Counted from the stretch's first letter, positions 8,137 to 18,221 are shown. The stretch is 64,000 nt of DNA from Bradyrhizobium diazoefficiens (GCF_016599855.1 NZ_CP067041.1:62001-126000); one strand, 5' to 3'. Numbers and translations are program-made. The notes: generated from the letters alone by a model not told the origin.

Positions 8137-9018
8137 TCACTTCTGACATTTCGGACACCAGAACGTCGACCGGCCGTTCTGGGTGAAGCGCTTGATCGTG
8201 CCGCCGCAGCGCGGCGTCCTGCATTTCTCGCCTTCGCGGTCATACACCTTGAACGAATGCTGGAAATAGCCGAGCTCGCCGGAGGTCTGGCGATGGTCGC
8301 GCAATGACGAGCCGCCGGCCTTGATGGCGTCGTTGAGCACGGTGTGGATCGCACCGACCAGCCGCTCGGCATGGTCCGTCGGTTGGCCCTTCTTTGTGGA
8401 TAGCGTCGCGGCGATCCGGCGCGGCGACAGATGCGAGCGGTGCAGGGCCTCGCAGACATAGATGTTGCCGAGGCCCGCGACCACACGCTGATCGAGCAGC
8501 GCGGCCTTCAGGCTCGTGGTCTTGTCCTGGCAAGACCGCGCCAGCATCGCGGCATCGAACTCATTGCCGAGCGGCTCGGGACCGAGCCCGCGCAGCAGCG
8601 GCTCGTCTTCGAGTGCGTTGCGCGCGATCACTTTCATGTAACCGAAGCGGCGCGGATCGTTGAACACGATGTCGGCGCCCGAGGACATCCGAAACAGCAC
8701 ATGATCATGCGCTGAGTCCTTGCCCTTCGGATAGTGAAACTCGCCCGGCGCGGCCTCGTTGTCTGGCTTGATGACGCGAAACGAGCCGGACATCCCCAGA
8801 TGCATCAGCAGCACGTCGCCGGAGGCGAGATCGGCCATGAGATATTTTGCCCGGCGGCCGAGGCCCGTGACGATCTGCCCCTGGAGCCGGGCCACGAAGT
8901 CCGGTTGGAACGGAAAGCGCAAATCGGGCCGGCGCGCCTCCGCGTTGAGGATTTTCGCACCCTCCATGACGGGTTGAAGGCCGCGGCGGACGGTCTCGAC
9001 TTCGGGCAATTCGGGCAT
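8137..9018 (-). CDS. mutM: Formamidopyrimidine-DNA glycosylase
   Basis: Removes 8-oxoguanine and formamidopyrimidines from DNA and nicks the abasic site (base-excision repair). The 293-residue protein begins [14 protein letters not shown], giving the N-terminal proline nucleophile and Glu3 after Met removal. It has the helix-two-turn-helix region ([17 protein letters not shown]) and a C-terminal zinc finger (CRTPRCGG and CPKC). The length is normal. It is divergent from ubiE with 81 bases between starts, a neighbourhood common in alphaproteobacteria. Identification is secure. Confidence 0.98.
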   Translation of the reverse strand: MPELPEVETVRRGLQPVMEGAKILNAEARRPDLRFPFQPDFVARLQGQIVTGLGRRAKYLMADLASGDVLLMHLGMSGSFRVIKPDNEAAPGEFHYPKGKDSAHDHVLFRMSSGADIVFNDPRRFGYMKVIARNALEDEPLLRGLGPEPLGNEFDAAMLARSCQDKTTSLKAALLDQRVVAGLGNIYVCEALHRSHLSPRRIAATLSTKKGQPTDHAERLVGAIHTVLNDAIKAGGSSLRDHRQTSGELGYFQHSFKVYDREGEKCRTPRCGGTIKRFTQNGRSTFWCPKCQK

Positions 9019-9099
9019 GCTCAGGCATTCACCTTATGAAGGCGGTGTGATAGCGCCATTGCGGCGGCCGCGCTATGGTCGGCATCGCGGAGTAGAGTA

Positions 9100-9861
9100 A
9101 TGGATCGGCCGGGCGAAACCACGCATTTTGGCTTCAGGAACGTCCCCCTGGGCGACAAGCAGACGCTGGTGAACGATGTGTTTCACAGCGTGGCGTCGCG
9201 CTATGATCTGATGAACGACCTGATGTCCGGCGGCCTGCACCGGGTCTGGAAGGACATCATGATCGACGCGCTCGATCCGCCAAGAGGCGACCGGCCGTTT
9301 GCGTTGCTCGACGTTGCCGGCGGCACCGGCGACATCTCCTTCCGCGCCGCCAAGGCGGCAGGTCCCGGCTTCCATGCCACCGTCTGCGACATCAATTCCG
9401 ACATGCTGGCGGTGGGCCGCGAGCGTGCCGCCAAGCGCCATCTCGAGACCCAGGTCGATTTCGTCGAGGGCAATGCCGAAGCGCTCGGCTTCGCCGACCG
9501 CAGCTTTGATGCCTATACGATCGCTTTCGGCATTCGCAACGTGCCTGAGATCGACAAGGCGCTGCGCGAGGCCTATCGCGTGCTGAGGCCCGGCAGCCGT
9601 TTCCTGTGCCTGGAATTCTCCACCGTCGAGATGCCCGGCCTCGACAGGCTCTATGACCTGTTCTCGTTCAAGGTGATCCCGCCGCTCGGCCGCATGGTCA
9701 CGGGCGACGCCGAGTCCTACCAATATCTGGTCGAATCGATCCGCAAATTTGCGAAGCCCAACGCGTTCGCCGACATGATCCGCGACGCCGGCTTCTCCCG
9801 CGTCAGCTTTCAGACCCTGACCGGCGGCATCGTCGCACTGCATTCGGGCTGGCGTTTGTGA
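9100..9861 (+). CDS. ubiE: Demethylmenaquinone/2-polyprenyl-benzoquinol C-methyltransferase
   Basis: SAM-dependent C-methylation in ubiquinone synthesis. The 253-residue protein has the SAM-binding motif [19 protein letters not shown] (about 69-87), the UbiE signature [17 protein letters not shown] near the N-terminus and the [19 protein letters not shown] segment. Its TGA stop overlaps the GTG start of ubiB, so the two are translationally coupled. The following coaBC and dut genes continue the same direction with short gaps, suggesting one operon. Confidence 0.97.
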   Translation: MDRPGETTHFGFRNVPLGDKQTLVNDVFHSVASRYDLMNDLMSGGLHRVWKDIMIDALDPPRGDRPFALLDVAGGTGDISFRAAKAAGPGFHATVCDINSDMLAVGRERAAKRHLETQVDFVEGNAEALGFADRSFDAYTIAFGIRNVPEIDKALREAYRVLRPGSRFLCLEFSTVEMPGLDRLYDLFSFKVIPPLGRMVTGDAESYQYLVESIRKFAKPNAFADMIRDAGFSRVSFQTLTGGIVALHSGWRL

Positions 9862-11432
9862 TTTCTGCCATCACCCACATTTCGCGCCTGATCCGCGCCG
9901 CGTTCGTGTTTGCGCGCGAGGGCGTGTTCGGCGCCGTCGACCCGAGCCTGGTGCCGCCGCCCGGGCAACTCGCGCTGAAACTTGCGCGCCTGGTCGAACG
10001 CCGCGGCGTCAAGCAGGGACCGCGGATCGCGCGCGCGCTGACGCGGATGGGCCCGGCCTATCTCAAGCTCGGCCAATTCCTGGCGACGCGTCCCGATGTC
10101 GTCGGCCTGATCATGGCGCGCGACCTCGAAAGCCTTCAGGATCGCCTGCCGCCGTTTCCGCAAGCCGAAGCCGAAGCCGTCGTCGCGATGTCGCTGGAGC
10201 GGCCGCTGAAGGATGTGTTCGTCAGTCTCGGCCCGCCGGTGGCGGCCGCCTCGATCGCTCAGGTGCATCGTGGCGAGGTCGAGCACGACGGCATCCGCAA
10301 GCCTGTTGCGGTCAAGGTGCTCAGGCCGAACGTGGCGTCGCGCTTCCGCCGCGATCTCTCCGATTTCTTCTTTGTCGCGCACAAGGCCGAGGCCTATTCG
10401 GCTGAAGCGCGACGCCTGCGCCTGGTCGAAGTCATCAACACCATGTCGCGCTCGGTCGCGATGGAGATGGACCTGCGGCTGGAGGCTGCCGCGCTGTCGG
10501 AAATGGCGGAGAACACACAGGGTGATCCTGATTTCCGCGTGCCCACCGTCGATTGGGACCGCACCACGCACAACGTGCTGACGATGGAGTGGATCGACGG
10601 CATCGCGCTGAACGATCACGTGCGTCTCGAAGAAGCGCAGGTCGATCTGCCCGATCTCGGCCGCAAGGTGATCCAGAGCTTTCTACGGCACGCGCTGCGC
10701 GACGGCTTCTTCCACGCCGACATGCATCCGGGCAATCTGTTCCTCGATGAAGCCGGCCGTCTCGTCGCGGTCGATTTCGGCATCATGGGCCGGCTCGGCA
10801 TGAAGGAGCGGCGCTTCCTCGCCGAAATCCTGCTCGGCTTTATCACCCGTGACTATCGCCGTGTCGCCGAAGTGCATTTCGAGGCGGGCTACGTGCCTGC
10901 GCACCATTCGGTCGAGAATTTTGCGCAAGCCATCCGCGCCATCGGCGAGCCGATCCACAACCGGACCGCCGAGGAAATCTCGATGGCGCGGCTGTTGACG
11001 CTGCTGCTCGAAGTCACCGGCCTGTTCGACATGAGGACGCGACCCGAGCTGATCCTGCTGCAGAAGACCATGGTCGTGGTCGAAGGCGTGGCGCGCGGCT
11101 TCGATCCCAGGCTCGACATCTGGAAGGTCGCCGATCCCGTGGTGCGTGAATGGATCGAGCGCAATCTCGGACCGATCGGCCGGGTGCAGAGTGCGCTGGC
11201 CGGCGGCGGCGACCTCGCCCGCATCCTGATGCGCCTGCCTGATATCGCGCAGCGCTCGGTCGCAGTGCTCGAGCAGCTCGAGACCATGACGCGGAAGGGC
11301 ATCCAGCTGTCGCCGGAGAGCATCGCCGCGATGGGCCGCAGCGAGGGCCGCAAGAACCGCTGGCGCACCGTGGCACTCTGGATCATTGCCGCGACCTTCA
11401 TCGGCATCCTGTTCGCCGTTCGGAATCTATGA
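9858..11432 (+). CDS. ubiB: Ubiquinone biosynthesis protein UbiB (ABC1 kinase-like)
   Basis: Atypical protein-kinase-like ATPase needed for ubiquinone synthesis. The 524-residue protein shows the family KxGQ motif ([12 protein letters not shown]), the alanine-rich loop [11 protein letters not shown] that replaces the kinase glycine loop, VAVKVLRP (lysine), [10 protein letters not shown] (catalytic loop) and [10 protein letters not shown] (DFG-like). The last 25 residues are a hydrophobic helix ([18 protein letters not shown]), a likely membrane anchor. The GTG start overlaps the ubiE stop by four bases, which supports it. Length is standard. Confidence 0.97.
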   Translation: MISAITHISRLIRAAFVFAREGVFGAVDPSLVPPPGQLALKLARLVERRGVKQGPRIARALTRMGPAYLKLGQFLATRPDVVGLIMARDLESLQDRLPPFPQAEAEAVVAMSLERPLKDVFVSLGPPVAAASIAQVHRGEVEHDGIRKPVAVKVLRPNVASRFRRDLSDFFFVAHKAEAYSAEARRLRLVEVINTMSRSVAMEMDLRLEAAALSEMAENTQGDPDFRVPTVDWDRTTHNVLTMEWIDGIALNDHVRLEEAQVDLPDLGRKVIQSFLRHALRDGFFHADMHPGNLFLDEAGRLVAVDFGIMGRLGMKERRFLAEILLGFITRDYRRVAEVHFEAGYVPAHHSVENFAQAIRAIGEPIHNRTAEEISMARLLTLLLEVTGLFDMRTRPELILLQKTMVVVEGVARGFDPRLDIWKVADPVVREWIERNLGPIGRVQSALAGGGDLARILMRLPDIAQRSVAVLEQLETMTRKGIQLSPESIAAMGRSEGRKNRWRTVALWIIAATFIGILFAVRNL

Positions 11433-11490
11433 TTGCACCGCAATCACGTCAGTGATAGCATCGCGATCATTCCGTGCTGAAGGGGGCGTC

Positions 11491-12939
11491 ATGGCAAGCC
11501 TGACCATCCGCAAGCTCGACGAGGGCGTCAAAACCTATCTGCGGCTGCGCTCGGCCAAGAACCACAGGTCAGTCGAGGAAGAGGTCCGGGTCATCCTGCG
11601 GGGGCTGATCGAGGGCCACGAGGAGCCGCTGACACCGTTCGCGGTGCCGCCGGCCCCATCCACCGCTCTCGCGCCGCAGCGCGCCAGCGCCCTCCCCGAG
11701 GCCAGCGTTACCCTGATCATCGGCGGCGGGATCGCGGCGTTCAAATCGCTCGACCTGATCCGGCGGCTCAAGGAGCGCCACATCGAGGTCCGCTGCGTGC
11801 TGACGAAGGCGGCGGAGCAGTTCGTCACGCCGCTCTCAGTCAGTGCCCTCTCTCATGAACGCGTCTACACCGATCTGTTCGATCCCCAGAGCGAGTTCGA
11901 CGCCGGCCATATCAGGCTCGCGCGCGACTGCGATTTGATCGTGGTGGCGCCGGCTACCGCCGACCTGATGGCCAAGATGGCGAACGGCCACGCCGACGAT
12001 CTCGCCAGCGCCATCCTGCTCGCGACCAACCGGAAGATCCTGCTGGCGCCGGCGATGAATCCCCTGATGTGGAACAACGCCGCGACGCGCCGCAACGTCG
12101 CACAGCTGCAGCGCGACGGCATGACGCTGATCGGTCCCAATTCCGGTGAGATGGCTGAAGCGGGCGAGGCCGGAATCGGCCGGATGTCCGAGGCGATCGA
12201 GATCGCCAACGCCGCCGAGCGACTGCTGCGGCCGCCGATGCCGCGGCCGCTCGCCGGCAAGCGCGTGCTGATCACCGCAGGGCCGACCCATGAGCCGATC
12301 GATCCCGTGCGCTATATCGCCAACCGCTCTTCGGGCAAGCAAGGTTTTGCCATCGCCGCCGCCGCGCAGGCCGCCGGCGCCGAGGTGATTCTGGTCAGCG
12401 GCCCGGTCGATCTCAGCGATCCCCAAGGCGTGACGGTGAAGCATGTGGAGTCAGCGCGGCAGATGCTGGAGCAGGTGCAGGCCGCGCTGCCCGCCGAGAT
12501 CGCGATCTTCGCCGCCGCGGTCGCCGACTGGCGCGTCGCCAACGAGGGCGAGCAGAAGCTGAAGAAGACCTCGACCGCCATGCCGCCGCTTCAGCTGGTG
12601 GAGAATCCCGACATTCTCGCCACCATCTCCAAGCTCGCCGACAAGCGGCCGCCGCTGGTGATCGGCTTTGCCGCCGAGACCGAGCATCTCATCGACAACG
12701 CCAAGACAAAACTCGCCCGCAAGGGCTGCGACTGGATCGTTGCCAACGACGTCTCGCCCGCCAGCGGCGTGATGGGCGGCGATCGCAATACCGTGCACCT
12801 CATCAGCAAGAGTGCTGAGAACAACGGCGTGATCACAGTTGATTCCTGGCCGGTGATGACGAAGGAACAGGTCGCCATCGAACTCGTCGCGCAGATCGTG
12901 AAAAGCGTGACCGACAAATCCCGGGAGCCGGCATCTTGA
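11491..12939 (+). CDS. coaBC: CoaBC with an N-terminal FitA-like ribbon-helix-helix domain
   Basis: Bifunctional enzyme of coenzyme A synthesis: joins cysteine to 4-phosphopantothenate and decarboxylates the product, using FMN and CTP. The 482-residue protein has three parts. Residues 2-44 ([36 protein letters not shown]) look like a FitA/VapB-type ribbon-helix-helix antitoxin. A Pro/Ala-rich linker follows (45-70). Then comes CoaC with the His in DAGHIRLA and the PAMNPLMW motif, and CoaB with [20 protein letters not shown]. The substrate-clamp cysteine seen in E. coli Dfp (ACG...GRM) is alanine in [13 protein letters not shown] 11491 is the first plausible start, and the RHH domain lies directly behind it. 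The dut start overlaps its stop. Confidence 0.93.
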   Translation: MASLTIRKLDEGVKTYLRLRSAKNHRSVEEEVRVILRGLIEGHEEPLTPFAVPPAPSTALAPQRASALPEASVTLIIGGGIAAFKSLDLIRRLKERHIEVRCVLTKAAEQFVTPLSVSALSHERVYTDLFDPQSEFDAGHIRLARDCDLIVVAPATADLMAKMANGHADDLASAILLATNRKILLAPAMNPLMWNNAATRRNVAQLQRDGMTLIGPNSGEMAEAGEAGIGRMSEAIEIANAAERLLRPPMPRPLAGKRVLITAGPTHEPIDPVRYIANRSSGKQGFAIAAAAQAAGAEVILVSGPVDLSDPQGVTVKHVESARQMLEQVQAALPAEIAIFAAAVADWRVANEGEQKLKKTSTAMPPLQLVENPDILATISKLADKRPPLVIGFAAETEHLIDNAKTKLARKGCDWIVANDVSPASGVMGGDRNTVHLISKSAENNGVITVDSWPVMTKEQVAIELVAQIVKSVTDKSREPAS

Positions 12940-13394
12940 GCACGACAATCACCGTCGAACTGCAGCGCCTGCCCCATGCCAATGGCCTGCCGCTGCCGGC
13001 CTATCAGACCGCGGAAGCTGCCGGCCTCGACCTGATGGCGGCGGCGGCCGAGAGCGAGCCGATGACGCTCGCGCCCGGCCAATATGCACTGGTGCCGACG
13101 GGACTTGCGATCGCCCTGCCGCCCGGATACGAGGCCCAGGTGCGGCCGCGCTCGGGGCTCGCGGCCAAGCACGGCGTCACCGTGCTGAACTCGCCGGGCA
13201 CGATCGACGCCGACTACCGCGGCGAGATCAAGGTGATCCTGATCAACCACGGAGCGGCGCCGTTCGCGATCAAACGCGGCGAGCGCATCGCACAGCTGGT
13301 GATCGCGCCCGTGGTCCAAGCCGCGCTGGTTCCCGTGGCGACGCTGTCCTCCACAGATCGCGGCGCCGGCGGCTTCGGCTCGACGGGCCGCTAG
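12936..13394 (+). CDS. dut: dUTP diphosphatase
   Basis: Trimeric dUTPase that hydrolyses dUTP to dUMP and pyrophosphate, keeping uracil out of DNA and feeding dTMP synthesis. The 152-residue protein has the five family motifs, including [29 protein letters not shown] and RIAQLVI, and the C-terminal [10 protein letters not shown] arm. The TTG start overlaps the coaBC stop and is supported by GGGAG at 12923-12927, eight bases upstream. Linkage of dut to coaBC is widespread in bacteria. Confidence 0.97.
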   Translation: MSTTITVELQRLPHANGLPLPAYQTAEAAGLDLMAAAAESEPMTLAPGQYALVPTGLAIALPPGYEAQVRPRSGLAAKHGVTVLNSPGTIDADYRGEIKVILINHGAAPFAIKRGERIAQLVIAPVVQAALVPVATLSSTDRGAGGFGSTGR

Positions 13395-13671
13395 CCCAGC
13401 CGGCGTTGGATGCACCTCTCCCGCTTGCTTGCGCGGCAGCGCACCTTCGTCGTGGCAGGCAATCCGCGCGACCCGCTAACACACAGCAATCCCAGCCGAA
13501 TCATCCACAGAACTACGTGAACTGGAACCTCGCGCCCGGCATTTTTGTGGGGCCGCCTTTGCGTTCACGATCTGGACTCTTACCGGTGGAGTCGCGGTGG
13601 GGGTATTGTCCTTTGATTCGCACGCGCGACGGGGGTCGTCGCGCGTCAATTCGTGCGGTCTTGGGGCAACT

Positions 13672-16176
13672 ATGTCAGGCGTGATCGTGTCGATGCGTCG
13701 GACGCTGCTGTCGTGCACATCGTTGGTGCGCAATGGCTTGTTGGGAGGCGCTCTCGCTACGCTGCTGCCGGCTGCGCCGGCTGAGGCCGCCGACGTCGTC
13801 GATACACTCTCGATATTGCTGGACTTCAACCGGCAGGAACTCGCGGTGCTGGCCACCGCCTTCGCCCTGCTCGGCTTCTCCGTGCTGGCCGCAATCCTGC
13901 TGATGCGCACGCGCGTGCGAACCGCCAAGAGCGAGGCGGCCTTGCGCGCGCGGATCAGGGAACTCCAGCTCCAGACCGACCGATTCGGCGCGCTGCTGTT
14001 TGCCGAGCCCCAAATCCTGATCTCCTGGCCGGCCGGCGACGATCGCGCGCAGATCTCGGGCGACGTGGCGATGGTGCTGCCGCGCGATTCGTCTCCGCAG
14101 CGCGTGCTCGCGTTCGGAACCTGGCTGCCGCCGGAACCGGCGCTGCAGATGGATCACGCCGTCGATGCGTTGCGCGAACGCGGCGACGGCTTCCAGCTCA
14201 CGCTGACCACCGCCAACGGCCATACGCTGGAGGCGATCGGCCGCGCCATCGGCGGCCAAGCCATTGTCCGGATTCGCGAACTCTCCGGCCTGCGGCGCGA
14301 TCTGGCCGAGACCAATCTGCGCTACAAGGCGCTCTCCGACGAAACCGAGATGCTGCGCGGCTTCGCAGCCGCAGCGCCATGGCCGATCTGGGCCAAGGGC
14401 GACAATGGCGCGCTGACGTTCGCCAATCCGGCCTATGTGCGCGCCACCGAAGCGACCAGCATCATCGACGCCCAGGACCGCAAGCTCGAACTGCTCGACA
14501 GCGCCGACCGCACCGCCATGGAGCGCGGCCTCAAGGAGGCCGCGAGCTTTACCTCGCGGCTGCCGATCGTGACCGGCGGCGAGCGGCGCATGTACGACGT
14601 GCGCGCCGTCAACGTCGGCAGCGGCAGCGTCGGGGTCGCAATCGACGCCAGCGAGGCGGATGCGCTGAGTGCAGCCCTGGTGCGGATGGCGGAGGCCCAT
14701 CGCCGCACGCTCGACCAGCTTTCGTCCGGGGTCGCCGTGTTCGACGGCCAGCGCCGGCTCTCCTTCTACAATGATTCCTACCGCCGGCTGTGGGACCTCG
14801 ACCGCACCTTCCTCGACGCCAACCCTGACGATTCCAGCGTGCTCGACCAGCTCCGCGCCGCGCGCAAGCTGCCGGAGCAGCCCGATTTCCGCGCCTGGAA
14901 GGCCAAGCTGCACGAGGCCTACCGCGCGGTCGAGGCCGCCAAGGACACCTGGTACCTGCCAGACGGACGCGCTCTGTCCGTCGTCACCACGCCGAATCCG
15001 GAAGGCGGCGTCACCTATCTGTTCGATGATGTCACCGAGAGCCTCGAGCTCGCCCGCCGCTTCGACGGCATGATCCGGGTCCAGCGCGAGACGCTGGACA
15101 GCCTCGCAGAGGGCGTCGCCGTGTTCGGCAGCAACGGCAAGGCGCAGCTGTTCAATCCGGCCTTCCTGCGGATGTGGAAGCTCTCGAACGATGCCATGCG
15201 CGACGAGCCGCATATCCAGACCGTCGAGGGCTGGTGCCATCAGCTGTTCGACGATCCCGCGGTCTGGCGCCAGATCCGCGAGGCCATCACCTCGATCGAG
15301 AACCGCGGCGACGTGCCGCTGAAGCTGGAGCGCAAGGACGGCAGCGTGCTCGACGGCATGATCCGTCCGCTGCATGACGGCGCGACCATGCTGACCTTCC
15401 TCGACATCACCGACACCGAGAATGTCGAGCGCGCGCTGCGCGAGCGCAACGAGGCGCTGGAGGCCGCCGACCAGATGAAGGTGGATTTCGTCCACCACGT
15501 CTCCTACGAGCTGCGCTCGCCGCTCACGACCATCATCGGCTTCGCGCATTTCCTCAGCGACCCCTCGACCGGCCCGCTGACGCCCAAGCAGGCGGAATAT
15601 CTCGACTACGTCACCAAATCGACCAATGCGCTATTGGCGCTCACCAACAACATCCTCGATCTCGCCACCATCGACGCCGGCGCCATGAAGCTGGAGCTCG
15701 GTCCGGTCGACGTCAGCAAGACCATCGAGCTTGCGGCCGAAGGTATCCAGGACCGGCTTGCGACCGACCGCATCCGCCTCAAGGTCGAGATTGCGCCTGA
15801 TGTCGGCAGCTTCATCGGCGACGAGAAGCGCGTGGTGCAGGTGCTCTATAACCTGCTCGCCAACGCCGTCGGCTTCTCGCCGCAGGATTCCACCGTCGGG
15901 ATCAGCGCGCGCCGCACCGAGCGTAGCGTGGTCTTCATTGTGACAGATTCCGGACCTGGAATACCTGCCGACATGAAGGACAAGGTGTTCAACTGGTTCG
16001 AAAGCCGCTCGCAGGGCTCGCGTCATCGCGGCGCCGGGCTCGGGCTGTCGCTGGTGCGCTCTTTCGTCGAGTTGCATGGCGGCAAGGTGCAGGTGGACTC
16101 GGCCGTGGGTAAAGGCACGGTCGTGATCTGCGACTTCCCGACCGACCAGGCGGCGCATCGCGACGCCGCCGAATGA
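13672..16176 (+). CDS. divL: DivL-like membrane sensor pseudokinase (Tyr in place of phosphoryl His)
   Basis: Cell-cycle signalling protein; in Caulobacter, DivL works with CckA and DivK to control CtrA. The 834-residue protein has an N-terminal signal or membrane region (two hydrophobic stretches, about 25-45 and 60-80), several PAS-like domains (about 225-570), a HisKA helix and a HATPase domain (NLLANAVGFSP, DSGPGIPADM, GAGLGLSLVRSF). The phospho-acceptor helix reads VDFVHHVSYELRSPLTT, with Tyr612 where ordinary kinases have His, which is the hallmark of DivL. I chose ATG 13672; ATG 13693 and an upstream in-frame start at 13597 are alternatives. The tsaE-amgK start overlaps its stop. Confidence 0.9.
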   Translation: MSGVIVSMRRTLLSCTSLVRNGLLGGALATLLPAAPAEAADVVDTLSILLDFNRQELAVLATAFALLGFSVLAAILLMRTRVRTAKSEAALRARIRELQLQTDRFGALLFAEPQILISWPAGDDRAQISGDVAMVLPRDSSPQRVLAFGTWLPPEPALQMDHAVDALRERGDGFQLTLTTANGHTLEAIGRAIGGQAIVRIRELSGLRRDLAETNLRYKALSDETEMLRGFAAAAPWPIWAKGDNGALTFANPAYVRATEATSIIDAQDRKLELLDSADRTAMERGLKEAASFTSRLPIVTGGERRMYDVRAVNVGSGSVGVAIDASEADALSAALVRMAEAHRRTLDQLSSGVAVFDGQRRLSFYNDSYRRLWDLDRTFLDANPDDSSVLDQLRAARKLPEQPDFRAWKAKLHEAYRAVEAAKDTWYLPDGRALSVVTTPNPEGGVTYLFDDVTESLELARRFDGMIRVQRETLDSLAEGVAVFGSNGKAQLFNPAFLRMWKLSNDAMRDEPHIQTVEGWCHQLFDDPAVWRQIREAITSIENRGDVPLKLERKDGSVLDGMIRPLHDGATMLTFLDITDTENVERALRERNEALEAADQMKVDFVHHVSYELRSPLTTIIGFAHFLSDPSTGPLTPKQAEYLDYVTKSTNALLALTNNILDLATIDAGAMKLELGPVDVSKTIELAAEGIQDRLATDRIRLKVEIAPDVGSFIGDEKRVVQVLYNLLANAVGFSPQDSTVGISARRTERSVVFIVTDSGPGIPADMKDKVFNWFESRSQGSRHRGAGLGLSLVRSFVELHGGKVQVDSAVGKGTVVICDFPTDQAAHRDAAE

Positions 16177-17693
16177 CCGAACCGGCCACATTCTCCGTCG
16201 CGCTTCACAACGAGACGGCCACCGCGCAATTGATGGCCGACCTCGCATTGCTGATCGGCCCCGGCGACGTCATCACGCTCACCGGCGATCTCGGCGCCGG
16301 AAAGACTGCGGCGGCGCGCAGCCTGATCCGTTATCTCGCCTGCGACGAGGAACTGGAAGTGCCGAGCCCGACTTTCACCCTGGTGCAGGGATACGAGCTG
16401 CCTGCATTTCCGGTGATGCATGCCGACCTCTACCGCGTCGAGGACGAGAGCGAACTCGAGGAGATCGGGCTGTCGCCGCTGCCGGATGCCACGCTGGTGC
16501 TGATCGAATGGCCGGAGCGTGCGCCGTCGGCAATGCCGCAAGACCGCATCGACATCGCGCTGACGCATCGACCGGCGCTGGGCTCGAATGCGCGCGTTGC
16601 CGACATCACCGGATACGGCAAGAGCGCGGCTACCGCCGCCCGGCTGAAGGCGCTGCGCGAATTCCTCGATGCGTGCGGCTACATCGATGCAGGCCGCAAG
16701 CACATGGCCGGTGACGCCTCGACGCGCTCCTACGCCCGGCTGATCCGCGACGATGGCGTCGTCATCCTCATGAACTCGCCGCAGCGTCCCGATGGCGCGG
16801 CGATCTACAAGGGCAGGTCCTACAGCGCCGCGGTGCATCTGGCGGAAAACGTCAAATCCTTCGTCGCCATCGACGAGGGCCTGCGCGCGGCAGGAATTTC
16901 AGCGCCCGCGATCCACCATTTCGATCTCGACCACGGCTTTCTGATCTCGGAGGATTTCGGCAGCGAAGGCGTGATCGAAGGCGATCCGCCGCGCCCGATT
17001 GCCGAGCGCTATGAGACCGCGACCGACGTTCTCGCGGTGTTGCACGGCAAGACCCTGCCGGAAGTGCTGCCGCTGGGGGACCAGACCTACACCATTCCCG
17101 CCTTCGACACCGACGCGCTGCTGGTCGAGATCGGGCTAATGCCGGAATGGTATCTGCCCGATCGCAACGCGCCGTTGAGCGATGAGAAGCGTGCGGAATT
17201 CTTCGCGATGTGGCGCGAGCTGCTGAGGAAGCCGCTGGCCGCGCCGAAGACCTGGACCATTCGCGACTATCACTCGCCCAATCTGATCTGGCTCGCGGAG
17301 CGAAGCGGCATCGAGCGCATCGGGGTGATCGACTTCCAGGACACCGTGCTCGGACCACACTCTTATGACGTCGTGTCGCTGCTTCAGGATGCGCGCATCG
17401 ACGTGCCCGAAGCCCTCGAGCTGGCGCTGCTGTCGCGCTACATCAAGGCGCGGCGCACCGAGGACGCGAGCTTCGACCCGGCCAGCTTTGCCGAGCTCTA
17501 TGCCATCATGTCGGCGCAGCGCAACACGCGCCTGCTCGGCACCTTCGCCCGGCTTAATCGACGCGACGGCAAGCCGCATTATCTGCGCCACCAGCCGCGG
17601 ATCTGGACCTATCTCCAGCGCTCGCTGGCGCATCCGGCGCTTGGAGCTTTGCGCGACTGGTATCTCGCTAATGTCCCGCCGCCCCAATCCTGA
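16173..17693 (+). CDS. TsaE-AmgK fusion: tRNA t6A factor plus anomeric sugar kinase
   Basis: The predicted 506-residue protein joins two enzymes. Residues 1-150 are TsaE, the ATPase of the N6-threonylcarbamoyladenosine tRNA system, with Walker A GDLGAGKT (38-45) and the conserved PSPTFTLV and HADLYR segments. From about 155 it is an aminoglycoside-phosphotransferase-fold kinase most like AmgK, which phosphorylates N-acetylmuramate and N-acetylglucosamine at C1 in cell-wall recycling. Its catalytic loop is RDYHSPN (Asp365-Asn370) and the metal site is VIDFQD. MurU, the usual AmgK partner, lies just downstream at 18222, which supports the AmgK reading. The start ATG overlaps the divL stop by four bases. 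Confidence 0.9.
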   Translation: MTEPATFSVALHNETATAQLMADLALLIGPGDVITLTGDLGAGKTAAARSLIRYLACDEELEVPSPTFTLVQGYELPAFPVMHADLYRVEDESELEEIGLSPLPDATLVLIEWPERAPSAMPQDRIDIALTHRPALGSNARVADITGYGKSAATAARLKALREFLDACGYIDAGRKHMAGDASTRSYARLIRDDGVVILMNSPQRPDGAAIYKGRSYSAAVHLAENVKSFVAIDEGLRAAGISAPAIHHFDLDHGFLISEDFGSEGVIEGDPPRPIAERYETATDVLAVLHGKTLPEVLPLGDQTYTIPAFDTDALLVEIGLMPEWYLPDRNAPLSDEKRAEFFAMWRELLRKPLAAPKTWTIRDYHSPNLIWLAERSGIERIGVIDFQDTVLGPHSYDVVSLLQDARIDVPEALELALLSRYIKARRTEDASFDPASFAELYAIMSAQRNTRLLGTFARLNRRDGKPHYLRHQPRIWTYLQRSLAHPALGALRDWYLANVPPPQS

Positions 17694-17779
17694 ATGGAAG
17701 CCAATTTACCGGCTGTTAGCCATCGCACCGGTATCATCGCCCGCAGGCAGCCGGACAAAAGAGGCTGGAGCAAGGGCAG

Positions 17780-18097
17780 ATGACGGTCAAGACGGACCAG
17801 CGCGGGAACAGTCGGGTTGTTTTCGAGCGTGGCGTACCGGCCCAGGTGATGGGCATCGATGGCACCTGGCGTCGCGAATGCACCATAGAGGACGTCTCCG
17901 AGAGCGGCGCCAAGCTGACCATCGACGGCTCGGTCGAAGGTCTGCACCTGAAGGAATTTTTTCTGCTGCTGTCGTCGACCGGGCTTGCGTACCGGCGCTG
18001 CGAACTGGCCTGGATGAATGGCGACCAAATCGGCGTCAATTTCCTGAAAGTCGGCCACAAGAAGAAAAAAGCGCGTTCCACAGCCGTCGGGGCGTGA
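17780..18097 (+). CDS. PilZ domain protein
   Basis: The predicted 105-residue protein is a single PilZ domain, the common receptor fold for cyclic di-GMP. It has an N-terminal RGNSR pair of arginines (residues 8 and 12) and the DVSESGAKL segment, which match the RxxxR and DxSxxG ligand motifs, and a basic tail (GHKKKKARS). An arginine-rich spacing different from the strict motif makes cyclic di-GMP binding likely but unproven. It sits between amgK and murU in the same direction, 86 bases after the fusion gene. Confidence 0.87.
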   Translation: MTVKTDQRGNSRVVFERGVPAQVMGIDGTWRRECTIEDVSESGAKLTIDGSVEGLHLKEFFLLLSSTGLAYRRCELAWMNGDQIGVNFLKVGHKKKKARSTAVGA

Positions 18098-18221
18098 CGG
18101 CAACACACGTCGCACAACCGTCACGGCGGGTGGTTAAGGCGGTTGAGATGCGGTGCGGCTGATACGGGTCCGTGCTAGGATTGCTGCAACGCGAATTTCG
18201 AAAGGTTCGAGAAAGCGAAGG

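Noticed and set aside
13675..15549. A 624-codon minus-strand open frame over divL
   Set aside because: It is antisense to a clear DivL gene, has no recognisable domain and shows the Arg/His/Gln/Asp-rich composition of shadow frames in GC-rich DNA.
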